From the NCBI GenBank assembly GCA_041394705.1, contig JAWKHS010000016.1, positions 83,832 to 147,831 on the forward strand: a stretch of 64,000 nucleotides of DNA. Direction: 5' to 3'. Every line of letters starts with the position of its first letter. Positions within the stretch are counted from its first letter, which is position 1. Source of the stretch: Vicinamibacterales bacterium. GTDB lineage: Bacteria; Acidobacteriota; Vicinamibacteria; Vicinamibacterales; UBA2999. This document shows, piece after piece, positions 8,105 through 15,715 of the stretch. The notes under the pieces were generated by a model. That model worked only from the letters and a program-made list of their open reading frames with translations. It was not told the origin of the DNA and ran no database searches. Both the position numbers and the translations under genes were made by a program.

Positions 8105-9502
8105 TCAGGACGTCGCCAGCGGCTCGCGCGTGGCGAGGCTGACGGCCGCGTACACGACGGCCGAGACGGCGAACGCGATGAGCAGGCCCAGGTCGATGTT
8201 GAACGCCCCCTGCAGGGGTCCCGGCACGCCCGCCGCGAAGGCGGCCAGTCCGATGGCGCCGCCGACGAACATGGCAGCGAAGGCGCCCTGGCGCGTGCCG
8301 CCCTTCCACAACAGGCCGCCCAGCAGCGGCACGAGCATGCTCCCCATGTACGGGTAGGTGAAGATGATGATCGTGTCCAGGATGCCGCGCGCGCGGAGCG
8401 CGATCACGACGCCCAGCACGAGCGCCACGGCCACCGCGAGCCGCGCGTACAGCGTGGCGTGCGGCAGGTCCTCGAGCTCGCGCCCGGGGTTCAGCACCTT
8501 GTTGTAGAAGTCCCGCGAGAAGCACCCGGACAGCGAGATGAGCAGGGCGTTGGCCGTGGACATCGCGGCCGCGAGGAGGGAGGAGACGACGATGCCCCCC
8601 ACGAGCGGCGGCAGCGTGGCGGACACCACGTGCGTCAACACGCGGTTGGCCGCCACGTCCGGAAAGGCCTGCCGGCCCGCCGCGCCGATGAGGGCCGCCG
8701 AGAAGGCCGCCAGCGTCGTCAGCACGCCGGCCAGGATGCACGCCCGCCTCGCGATGGCGGCCGTGCGCGCCGCCTGGTAGCGGATGAACGCGTCGTAGCT
8801 GACGGAGATCGAGAACAGGAACGGCGTGATGAGGAACACCGCCCGTGACGCCATGCCCGCGGGCACGAACGGCGTCGACAGCACCTGGACCGCCGTGGAG
8901 CCGTCGAGCTGACCGAGGGCGACCGCCGCCGTCAGGGGAATGCCGATCATGATGATCGACACCTGGAAGAAGTCGGCGAAGACGACGCCCCACATGCCGC
9001 TCAGGACGTTCGACAGGAAGATCACGGCGGCCACGATCAGGACGGCCGTGGAGAAGCTGGTGCCCAGCGCGGCCGACAGCACCGAGCCGGCCGCCATCAT
9101 CTGCGCGGCGAAGATCCCGAGCAGGCTCGGGATGTTGGAGAGCCACGCCCACGTGCGCACGACGCGGAACTCGCCGTAGCGGACCGAGAAGTAGTCGATG
9201 GGCACGAGGCCGCCGATGGCCCGCATCTTTCCCGCCGCGAGGAGTCCGCCCAGTACGAGGCCGCCGCCGCAGCCCAAGCCGTACCAGACGCCCGGCCACA
9301 GCCCCGAGGTCGCGCCCGTCTCCGCGCCGCCGAGCACCACGCCGGCGCCGATCTGCACGGCGGCCAGCGACGCCGTGCTGAGCCCGAGCCCCAGGCTGCG
9401 GCCGGCGACGAGATAGTCCGACACGCGCCTGATGCGCGAGCTCAGGACGGCGCCGGCGACGACGGTGCCGATCAGGTAGACGGTGATGACGCCCAGGAGC
9501 AT
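8105..9502 (-). CDS. Sodium:solute symporter (SSS family)
   Basis: A 465-residue integral membrane protein with about 12-13 predicted helices and the SSS hallmarks: VSDYLVAGRSLGLGLSTASL after the first helix, and the helix pair SSLLAAAMSTANALLISLSG, which holds the Ser/Thr cluster of the second sodium site. The segment SNVLSGMWGVVFADFFQ is also typical. It would couple uptake of a small organic solute to sodium. The substrate cannot be told from sequence; the downstream S10 peptidase, one base away, suggests a peptide-derived amino acid or dipeptide. It is somewhat shorter than many SSS carriers (500-550 residues). Confidence 0.88.
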   Translation of the reverse strand: MLLGVITVYLIGTVVAGAVLSSRIRRVSDYLVAGRSLGLGLSTASLAAVQIGAGVVLGGAETGATSGLWPGVWYGLGCGGGLVLGGLLAAGKMRAIGGLVPIDYFSVRYGEFRVVRTWAWLSNIPSLLGIFAAQMMAAGSVLSAALGTSFSTAVLIVAAVIFLSNVLSGMWGVVFADFFQVSIIMIGIPLTAAVALGQLDGSTAVQVLSTPFVPAGMASRAVFLITPFLFSISVSYDAFIRYQAARTAAIARRACILAGVLTTLAAFSAALIGAAGRQAFPDVAANRVLTHVVSATLPPLVGGIVVSSLLAAAMSTANALLISLSGCFSRDFYNKVLNPGRELEDLPHATLYARLAVAVALVLGVVIALRARGILDTIIIFTYPYMGSMLVPLLGGLLWKGGTRQGAFAAMFVGGAIGLAAFAAGVPGPLQGAFNIDLGLLIAFAVSAVVYAAVSLATREPLATS

Positions 9503-9509
9503 CGATGGC

Positions 9510-9770
9510 TCACTGGGTGAGCTTCCAGGCCGCGAAGGCGATGACGCCGATCACGATGACCCAGACGAGCAGTGTGCTCAGTCCCTGGCTCGAGGCCTCC
9601 TGCATGGCGGCCTTGAGATCGGGATGGCGGTCGACGTACGCCTCCACGGCTTCCTTGGCCTCCTTGAGGCCCAGGTGGGAGTGCTCGCGGACGATCTTGA
9701 TGGCGCCGATCTTGTCCTGCCGTCGCAGGGCCTCGATGGCGGCTGCGGGAATGTCGTCGGGCGTCGTCAT
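9510..9770 (-). CDS. Ribosomal L7/L12 C-terminal-domain-like protein with a membrane anchor
   Basis: An 86-residue protein. Residues about 5-58 (IEALRRQDKIGAIKIVRE, then GLKEAKEAVEAYVDRHPDL) match the C-terminal domain of ribosomal protein L7/L12, including the GLKEAKEAVE helix that binds translation factors. Residues about 65-83 form one transmembrane helix ending in WKLTQ. Start ATG at 9770 has a GGAGGAG Shine-Dalgarno. It lacks the L12 N-terminal dimerisation part, so it is not rplL. Its role is unknown. The symporter begins 8 bases downstream. Confidence 0.8.
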   Translation of the reverse strand: MTTPDDIPAAAIEALRRQDKIGAIKIVREHSHLGLKEAKEAVEAYVDRHPDLKAAMQEASSQGLSTLLVWVIVIGVIAFAAWKLTQ

Positions 9771-9792
9771 CGCAACTCCTCCGGCAGTGCCG

Positions 9793-10199
9793 TCACGACA
9801 GCCAGCCGCTGGCGCGGGCGTTCCGCGCCAGGAACACGAGGGCGATGCCGATCGCGAGCACCACGCCCTGCAGGGCGAGCGCCGCGGATCGCGCGTCATC
9901 ATCAGGAGTCCCACGTCCTGCGCGACGATCCCGGCCAGGGACGCCACGAGCAGCGGGGTCGCCCACCGCTTGCGCAGGATGAGCCCCACGGCGCCGAGGG
10001 CACCGCCCCACACCGCAATCGCCGTCGCGGACACCGCCCAGATCGGGCGCGCGGCGTACATCGCCTGCTGGTCCGGCGACAGCTGGGCCACGGCCTCGGG
10101 CGTCATCATCACGTCGCTCAGGTAGGCGGCGCACCCGATGAGGTTCCAGAGCAGCGCGAGCACGGCGACCGGCATGTACCACTTCGGCGTGGTGTTCAT
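9793..10199 (-). pseudogene. Small four-helix membrane protein, frameshifted
   Basis: From ATG at 10199 (GGGGGAGG just upstream) a membrane protein reads MNTTPKWYMPVAVLALLWNL through three helices to DVGLLMMTRDP. After about 9890 the reading frame turns into Arg/Ser/Cys-rich noise, while the overlapping frame continues with a fourth helix (ALALQGVVLAIGIALVFLA) and a sensible end at 9793. The intact relatives are about 140 residues, usually described only as conserved or sugar-transporter-like membrane proteins. Either a 1-2 base indel inactivated the gene or the assembly has an error at about 9885-9905. The function is unknown. Confidence 0.6.
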
Positions 10200-10279
10200 G
10201 GACCTCCCCCGCCGGCGCGGACGCGCCGGGCGCCACACGGTAACACGGACCGCCGGCGGCCGCCGGGCGATCGCGGCCG

Positions 10280-10999
10280 TCAGGGAGTCAGCGGCCACGA
10301 GACGAACCAACGGGCGAAGGCCTGCCAGACCGGCCGCTGCGCGAGCGTGAACCACCCCACGTGCAGCAGCAGGCTCCAGGCCAGCATCGCGCGCCAGGTC
10401 CAGGCCGCCCGGGACGCCCGGTCGCGCATCGCGAGTGCGGCGAGCACGAGGTCGCCGCCGCCGAAAGTGACGGCCTGGTAGAGGAGCGGGTGCGGGAACG
10501 GCGGCGCGAAGATCCCGAGCAGCCGTCCGACGACGGGGTCGATGAGCGGAAACACCGTGCAGACCATGAGGCGCGCGTGCTCGGCGGGTCGGCGGCGGTA
10601 CCACAGGCCGCCGGCGAGAGCCGGCAGGAAGACGGCCACGGCCGAAAGCGGGAGGTAGAGGTTCGGCGCCTCGACCGACAGCGTCGCATCGTCCATCGCG
10701 CTGAAGCGCTGGTGCGCGAGCAGGATCGAGGACAGGATCACCGCCGGTCCGACCACGAACGACACACGGCCGAGGGCGCGATGTACGGGGCGGGCGTCAC
10801 CCCGCGACAGGAAGGGCTGCGTCGCCATCAGTCCCGTCCACGCGGCCATCACGACGGCGTGTACGTGCGTGTACGGGTCGATGCCCGCGAACGGCCGGCC
10901 GAGGTAGCGGGGCCAGAACGCGGGCACGGCCGCCGCGACCATGGCGAGCACGTACCAGCCACTCGCGGCGAGACGGACGGGCGCGGCCGGACGCAACAT
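10280..10999 (-). CDS. Seven-helix membrane protein, function unknown
   Basis: A 239-residue protein from ATG at 10999 with about seven hydrophobic segments. The loop IDPYTHVHAVVMAAWTGLM, followed by RPVHRALGRVSFVVG, places paired His residues at the ends of helices, as in DUF2306-like proteins where haem or metal ligation has been suggested. I do not recognise a named family with certainty. The cupin gene ends 26 bases upstream, so the two could be cotranscribed. Longer upstream readings of this frame are antisense to the cupin gene and not credible. Confidence 0.65.
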   Translation of the reverse strand: MLRPAAPVRLAASGWYVLAMVAAAVPAFWPRYLGRPFAGIDPYTHVHAVVMAAWTGLMATQPFLSRGDARPVHRALGRVSFVVGPAVILSSILLAHQRFSAMDDATLSVEAPNLYLPLSAVAVFLPALAGGLWYRRRPAEHARLMVCTVFPLIDPVVGRLLGIFAPPFPHPLLYQAVTFGGGDLVLAALAMRDRASRAAWTWRAMLAWSLLLHVGWFTLAQRPVWQAFARWFVSWPLTP

Positions 11000-11025
11000 C
11001 GGTGCTGATTCGCCTGGCCGGCCGG

Positions 11026-11433
11026 CTACTTCGCCGGAATCGTCGCCGGCTTGCCCTTCTCGAGAATGCGGAACGTGACCACCTTCGACGGCTCGGCCGT
11101 GCGCGTCGCGCTGACGGCGTAGGGCGCCTCGAACTGGAGGTCGCCGGCGCGGGCGGTGTACGGCGCCTTCCCGTCGGGCGTCACCACCTGCACGCCCTCG
11201 AGCACATAGGAGAACGAGAACGCGGGGTGCGAATGGCGGCCGGAGCTGCCGGTGGAGTTCGTCAGGTGCGTGATGACCACCTCCTTGCCGGGACACCACT
11301 CGCCGAGGTCCACGCGCGTCAGCTCCTTCGTCGCGGTCTGGCGATCCTGCGCCGCCGTCGTCGCGGTCCACACCGTTGCGAACACCACGCCGCAGACGAA
11401 CGCCGCGGCGGCAATCAGTCCCTGTCGCACCAT
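11026..11433 (-). CDS. Exported cupin-domain protein
   Basis: A 135-residue protein. ATG at 11433 is preferred because GGAGG lies 6 bases upstream and would overlap the GTG four codons earlier. An N-terminal hydrophobic segment (residues 6-25) ends in TTAAQ, consistent with export. The cupin core shows GRHSHPAFSFSYVLEG (motif 1, with two His) and a second strand set, ARAGDLQFEAPYAV, in place of a full metal-binding motif 2. It probably binds a small ligand; catalysis is uncertain because the second motif lacks the usual His. Confidence 0.75.
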   Translation of the reverse strand: MVRQGLIAAAAFVCGVVFATVWTATTAAQDRQTATKELTRVDLGEWCPGKEVVITHLTNSTGSSGRHSHPAFSFSYVLEGVQVVTPDGKAPYTARAGDLQFEAPYAVSATRTAEPSKVVTFRILEKGKPATIPAK

Positions 11434-11683
11434 GGGGGCCTCCACTCACGGCCAGCCGCGCGCCGTGGGCGGGATTCTGCCACAGGCGTCGTACGCGCGG
11501 TCCGGGTGGCGGCCGCGGGCGGCGGACGAGCCGCCAGGGAGGGCGCACCCGGCAGGTGTCCTCTGTGGAGCACTCCACCGCCGTGGATTCCGGTCAGGTT
11601 CTCGCAGCCGAGTGCACCGACGGCGGGCACGTCCATTGCAGTCCGTCGAGATCAAGCCGGCGGTGCCGGCGGAAGGAGGGGCC

Positions 11684-12163
11684 GTGAACAAGATGAGACA
11701 TGCCGTGGTCGCGCTGCTGGTCGCAAGCGCGGTCAGCCTGCCGCCCATTCCGGCGTTCGCCGATCAGCACGACCGCGGCCGTCACGACGACCGCTACGAG
11801 CGGGACTACCGGCACGGCAAGAGCAGGAAGAGCAAGGCGGCGCCGAAGGCCTGGCGCCACTACGACGAGCGGCACTACGAACCTGGGCAGCGCGGATACG
11901 ACCCGGTGCGCTACTACCGGAGCGGCGGCCGGTACCGGCCGGTACGGCTGGGCCGCAACGATCGGATCTACCGCGGTTCCGACAACCGTTACTACTGCCG
12001 GCGTGACGACGGCACCACGGGCCTGATCGTCGGCGGCATCGCGGGCGGCATCCTGGGGAGCATCATCGCCCCCCGGGATTCGAAGGCCATCGGCGCCATC
12101 ATCGGCGCGGGCGCCGGCGCCATCATCGGCCGCGAGATCGACGACGGCATCGAGTGCCGCTGA
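11684..12163 (+). CDS. Glycine-zipper 2TM outer-membrane/surface protein
   Basis: A 159-residue protein starting at GTG 11684 with AAGGAGG at 11673-11679. A signal peptide (residues 1-26, ending PAFA) is followed by a highly charged, Tyr/Arg/His-rich stretch (DRGRHDDRYERDYRHG, later RYYRSGGRYRP). The C-terminal third holds a glycine-zipper hairpin (GLIVGGIAGGILGSIIA, then AIIGAGAGAIIGREI), the Rickettsia 17-kDa antigen type. Such proteins insert in the outer membrane or envelope; their roles are poorly defined. It is divergent from the cupin gene across 250 bases in which I see no other gene. Confidence 0.75.
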   Translation: MNKMRHAVVALLVASAVSLPPIPAFADQHDRGRHDDRYERDYRHGKSRKSKAAPKAWRHYDERHYEPGQRGYDPVRYYRSGGRYRPVRLGRNDRIYRGSDNRYYCRRDDGTTGLIVGGIAGGILGSIIAPRDSKAIGAIIGAGAGAIIGREIDDGIECR

Positions 12164-12175
12164 CCGGATCCACCC

Positions 12176-12206
12176 GGCGGGCCGCGGAGGACACCCCTTC
12201 GCGGCC
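12176..12206. other. GC-rich hairpin between convergent genes
   Basis: A CGGGCCGCG arm pairs with CGCGGCCCG across a 13-base loop, between the glycine-zipper gene and the convergent permease. There is no T run on either side, so it may act only as a weak or Rho-assisted end. Confidence 0.35.
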
Positions 12207-12226
12207 CGCGGCACGTACGGCCGCGA

Positions 12227-14683
12227 TCAGTCGTTCCGGAGCGCCGCCAGGGGGTCGAGGCGGGACGCCCGCCGCGCGGGCCAGACGCTCGCCGCCAGCG
12301 ACACCGCGACGAGCACGAGCGCGATGAGTCCGATGGTGGCGGGGTCCCGTCCCGTCGTCTGCACCAGCAGCTCGGTGCGCTGGAAGAGCTGCCCGACGGC
12401 CAGGGCCCCCGCCAGGCCGACGCTCAACCCGACGGCCAGTTGCCACAGCGACCGCCGGAGGAACATCCCCGCCACGTCTCCGCCCGCGGCGCCCAGGGCC
12501 ATTCGCACCCCGATCTCCTGCGTTCGCTGGCTCACCGAGTACGCCGTCACCGCATAGAGCCCCACCGCGGACAGCGCGAGCGCGATCCCCGCGAAGATGG
12601 CGAACATGGTGCCGAACACGCGAAACGCCCATCGCTGCCTGGCCAGCGCCTCGTCGAGCGTCCGCACGTTGTAGAGCGGCAGGTCGGGATCGATGGCGCG
12701 GACCTCCTCTCGGACGAGCGGCACGACGGCCTGGGGGTCGCCGTCGGCGCGCACCAGCAGCTGCATGAACGCCCGGGGATCGGCGCGGAAGGGCACGTAG
12801 GCGATCGGGTCCGACTCGGGCGCCGAGAGATCCCGCTGCCAGACGTTGGGCACGATGCCGACGATGGTGCCGCCAATCGACGCCGCCACGCCGGGCGGTG
12901 GCGCGCCACCCGCCGTGTCCAGCGTCAGCTCGATCCTGCGGCCGAGCGGATCCTCGTCGGGGAAGTAGCGGCGCGCGAAGCGATCGTTGACGACGACGCC
13001 GTCCCTGCCGGGCAGGCCATCCGCGCCGTCCAGGGCGCGCCCGCGTGTGACGGCCAGGCCGAGCGTCTCGAAGTACCGCGGATCCACCGTGAGCATGGTG
13101 ACCGTCGGCGCCTGCTCGTCCTTCGCCAGCGTGCGGCCGTCGATGCTCAGGCGCCGGGCGAATCCGCCGCCCAGCGGCAGGTTGCTGGCCACGGAGGCCG
13201 CCCGCACCGAGCCGACGGCCGCCAGGCGCTCCCGCAGCCGGTCGTAGAACGCGAGGCGCTCCTCCACCGCGGGATACTTGCGGTCCGGCAAAGTGAGCGA
13301 CATCGCGACCAGGCGCGACGTGTCCACGCCGAGGTCCAGTCGATACAGCGTCAGGAAGTTGCGCATCATGAAGCCGGCGCCCGCCAGGAGCGTCAGCGTC
13401 AGCGCCAGCTCGCCCATCACGAGCACGCTGCTCCACCGGCCGACGCGCACGCCGGCCGTGCCCGAGCGCCCCCCATCCTTCAGGACGTCGTTGACGTCCG
13501 TCCTGGACACGTGGAGGGCGGGCGCGAGCCCGAAGAGGATGGCCGTGCCCACGCAGATGGCGGCGAGGAACGCGATGACGCGGCCGTCCATGGTGAACGC
13601 GATCCAGTAGGGCCTGCCAACGTCCTGCGTGGCGAGGTCGAAGAGCCGGATGCCCACCGCGGCGAGGCCCAGGCCCAGCAGCCCGGCGACGACGGCCAGC
13701 AGCAGGCTCTCGACCAGGAGCTGCCGGACCACGCGCCAGCGGTTGGCGCCGATGGATATCCTGACGGCGATCTCGCGCGTTCGATGCGCGGCCCGCGACA
13801 ACAGCAGGTTCGCGACGTTGGCGCAGGCGATGAGCAGCACGAAGGCGACCGCCCCCATCAGCGAGAGGAACACCGCGCGGATCGGCCCGCCGTTCACCCG
13901 CTCGTTGAACGTCTGCAGCCTTGGCACGACGTCGGTGTTCGTGGACGGGTGATCGCGCGACAGCCGCTGGCCGATGCTCTGCAGTTCCGCGTCGGCCTCC
14001 GCGCGCGAGGCCTCGGGTCGCAGCCGCCCGAACACGCCGAGCGTGCGCGCGTTCCTGGGCCGCGCCGGCAGATCGGCCACCATGCCGAGCGGCTGCCAGA
14101 GGTCGCTGTTCTGCGGGAACCTGAAGTCCTCGGGCATCACGCCGATGACGACGGAGGGCACGTCGTTCACCCGGACCACGCGGCCAAGGATGCCGGGATC
14201 GGCGCCGTAGCGGGACTTCCAGACGGCGCTGCCGAGGATGACGACACCGGGCGCGCCCGGTCGATCGTCGTCGGGGAGGAAGTCGCGCCCGAGCATGGGG
14301 GCCTGCCCGAGCAGGGCGAACGCGTTGGCCGACAGGAACGTGCCGAAATCGCGCTCGGGCGGCCGGCCCTCGTCGCTCACGTTCATGGTCGTGTCGGAGT
14401 AGGCGGCCAGGCCCGCGAACCTGGTTGCCGACTGGCGCCAGTCCGCGAAGTCCTCGTAGGACACGCCGAGGTCGCGGCTGCGGACCCGGTCGTACGAGCC
14501 AATCGCCATGATGCGGTCCGGATCGTCGAACGGGAGCCCGCGAATCAGGACCGCGTTCACGAAGGTGAACACCGTGGCGTTCACGCCGATGCCGAGCGCG
14601 AGCGCGACCACGGCGGCCGCGGCGAACCATTTGTCCTTGACGAGCAGCCGCGTCGCGAAGCGCAGATCCTGCCAGAGGCCCAT
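12227..14683 (-). CDS. ADOP-type FtsX/MacB permease
   Basis: An 818-residue permease beginning MGLWQDLRFATRLLVKDK at ATG 14683, preceded by a purine-rich GGGGGGA. The architecture is TM1, a MacB_PCD periplasmic domain (about 50-260), three FtsX helices, a short linker, then a second set: helix, periplasmic domain (about 480-660) and three FtsX helices ending ARRASRLDPLAALRND. This doubled layout, with no ATPase gene beside it, defines the acidobacterial duplicated orphan permease family. In MacB-like systems such permeases transmit ATPase movement to periplasmic partners; here neither ATPase nor the PadR regulator common in the family is adjacent. Substrate unknown. Confidence 0.9.
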   Translation of the reverse strand: MGLWQDLRFATRLLVKDKWFAAAAVVALALGIGVNATVFTFVNAVLIRGLPFDDPDRIMAIGSYDRVRSRDLGVSYEDFADWRQSATRFAGLAAYSDTTMNVSDEGRPPERDFGTFLSANAFALLGQAPMLGRDFLPDDDRPGAPGVVILGSAVWKSRYGADPGILGRVVRVNDVPSVVIGVMPEDFRFPQNSDLWQPLGMVADLPARPRNARTLGVFGRLRPEASRAEADAELQSIGQRLSRDHPSTNTDVVPRLQTFNERVNGGPIRAVFLSLMGAVAFVLLIACANVANLLLSRAAHRTREIAVRISIGANRWRVVRQLLVESLLLAVVAGLLGLGLAAVGIRLFDLATQDVGRPYWIAFTMDGRVIAFLAAICVGTAILFGLAPALHVSRTDVNDVLKDGGRSGTAGVRVGRWSSVLVMGELALTLTLLAGAGFMMRNFLTLYRLDLGVDTSRLVAMSLTLPDRKYPAVEERLAFYDRLRERLAAVGSVRAASVASNLPLGGGFARRLSIDGRTLAKDEQAPTVTMLTVDPRYFETLGLAVTRGRALDGADGLPGRDGVVVNDRFARRYFPDEDPLGRRIELTLDTAGGAPPPGVAASIGGTIVGIVPNVWQRDLSAPESDPIAYVPFRADPRAFMQLLVRADGDPQAVVPLVREEVRAIDPDLPLYNVRTLDEALARQRWAFRVFGTMFAIFAGIALALSAVGLYAVTAYSVSQRTQEIGVRMALGAAGGDVAGMFLRRSLWQLAVGLSVGLAGALAVGQLFQRTELLVQTTGRDPATIGLIALVLVAVSLAASVWPARRASRLDPLAALRND

Positions 14684-14859
14684 CGCGTCCCCCCTGAGGC
14701 GGAGCGCCGGGACCGGCCGTCTCGGCCCGGGCAGGCGCACCCCGCTCCAGACCATTACGCCGCCCGGGGACGCAGGTTCCTCCCGCGGCGCGACTAGGCC
14801 CAGGAAACCGTCGTGCCCGCCGCGAGCGCGTACGGCGATGGTGACGCCCGGCTGCGGCG

Positions 14860-15312
14860 TCAGCGGCCCGCGCGCGGCGCGGCCGACCGCAAGCCCCAGA
14901 CGACGAGGGACAGAGTAGCGATGAGGGCGGCGCCGCCGCCGCGAAGCAGGATCGCGATGATGCCCTCCTGGAACGGCGTCCCGTGCGCGGCGCCCGCCGC
15001 CATGGGCAGAAGCGCGTTGCCGGCCCCCCAGATGCCGCCGAGCAGGTTCGCCGTCCACGGCGCCGCGCAGCCGACAAGCGCCAGGAAGAATGCGCTTCTC
15101 CCGAGCGCTGCCGGCAGGTCGAGTCGCGTCCAGGCCAACCCGAGGATCATGAGGAACATGCCCTGGGTGATGCCGAGCAGGTGCGTCGCGAGACCCAGCC
15201 GTGGGACGGTGAAGGCCGGGACCGCCACCCCCACGAACAACGCGACGAGGAACAGCAGGCCGCCGGCCTGAAGCAGCCGGTGGCCCTGGCGCCGAGCGAG
15301 ATCCGGGTCCAT
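14860..15312 (-). CDS. StyC-like four-helix membrane protein
   Basis: A 150-residue protein with four hydrophobic helices. ATG at 15312 is chosen over GTG at 15318 because the GGAGG lies just before it. The start DLARRQGHRLLQAG and the loops LATHLLGITQGMFLMILGL and WGAGNALLPM match a family often mislabelled hydrogenase that is related to styrene-oxide isomerase StyC. Whether it isomerises epoxides is not known; no styrene-degradation genes are nearby. It lies 176 bases upstream of the ADOP permease on the same strand. Confidence 0.6.
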   Translation of the reverse strand: MDPDLARRQGHRLLQAGGLLFLVALFVGVAVPAFTVPRLGLATHLLGITQGMFLMILGLAWTRLDLPAALGRSAFFLALVGCAAPWTANLLGGIWGAGNALLPMAAGAAHGTPFQEGIIAILLRGGGAALIATLSLVVWGLRSAAPRAGR

Positions 15313-15395
15313 GGGCACCTCCGAGGAAGGCCTGAACGCGAGGCGCGGTCAGCCGAGGCGGGATCTTCGCGCGGAAGCTCGGCCGTGGCAACCGC

Positions 15396-15677
15396 TCAGT
15401 CGACCCGGCAGAACTCCACGTAGAACGTCACGGGGCCGTCCGGACGCACCTCGTGCGGCACCCCGGGCTCGACGACGCCGTGCCTGGCCGGCGTCAGTTC
15501 CACCTCCTGGAGCTCCGGGGCGAGGATGCGGTACACGAGGCGGCCCTCGACGACGACGATGCGCGCCCACGTCCCCGGCGCGGTCGTGTGGTGCCGCAGC
15601 AGTCCCGGCGGCACGGTCGTCTCCGTGAAGGTCGGCGAGCGCCGGAACGCCACGGCGCCGTCGGGCATCGTCGTCAT
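15396..15677 (-). CDS. DUF1971 / TehB-YeaR-like domain protein
   Basis: A 93-residue protein from ATG at 15677 (GGAGG upstream). The order of blocks, PPGLLRHHTTAPGTWARIVV, then VEPGVPHEVRPDGPVTFYVEF, fits the small cupin-like DUF1971 domain found in YeaR and fused to some tellurite-resistance methyltransferases. The His pair in the first block and His in the second could bind a metal. Its stop codon is 83 bases from the StyC-like gene and its start 38 bases after the DUF5916 gene, all on one strand. Confidence 0.75.
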   Translation of the reverse strand: MTTMPDGAVAFRRSPTFTETTVPPGLLRHHTTAPGTWARIVVVEGRLVYRILAPELQEVELTPARHGVVEPGVPHEVRPDGPVTFYVEFCRVD

Positions 15678-15715
15678 CGTCGCCTCCGTCGCCGCCGCCC
15701 GCGGCGGGAACGTCG

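Noticed and set aside
12176..12206. Hairpin after the glycine-zipper gene as a Rho-independent terminator
   Set aside because: There is a strong stem but no T tract on either strand, so only a GC-rich hairpin is reported.
12123..15077. A 984-codon minus-strand frame over the ADOP permease
   Set aside because: Its composition is Arg/Gly-rich without any domain, and it lies in a different frame from the clearly readable permease.
14860..15312. Annotation as a hydrogenase subunit
   Set aside because: Related proteins carry that label in databases, but no metal-binding Cys or hydrogenase motif is present; the four-helix StyC-like reading fits better.
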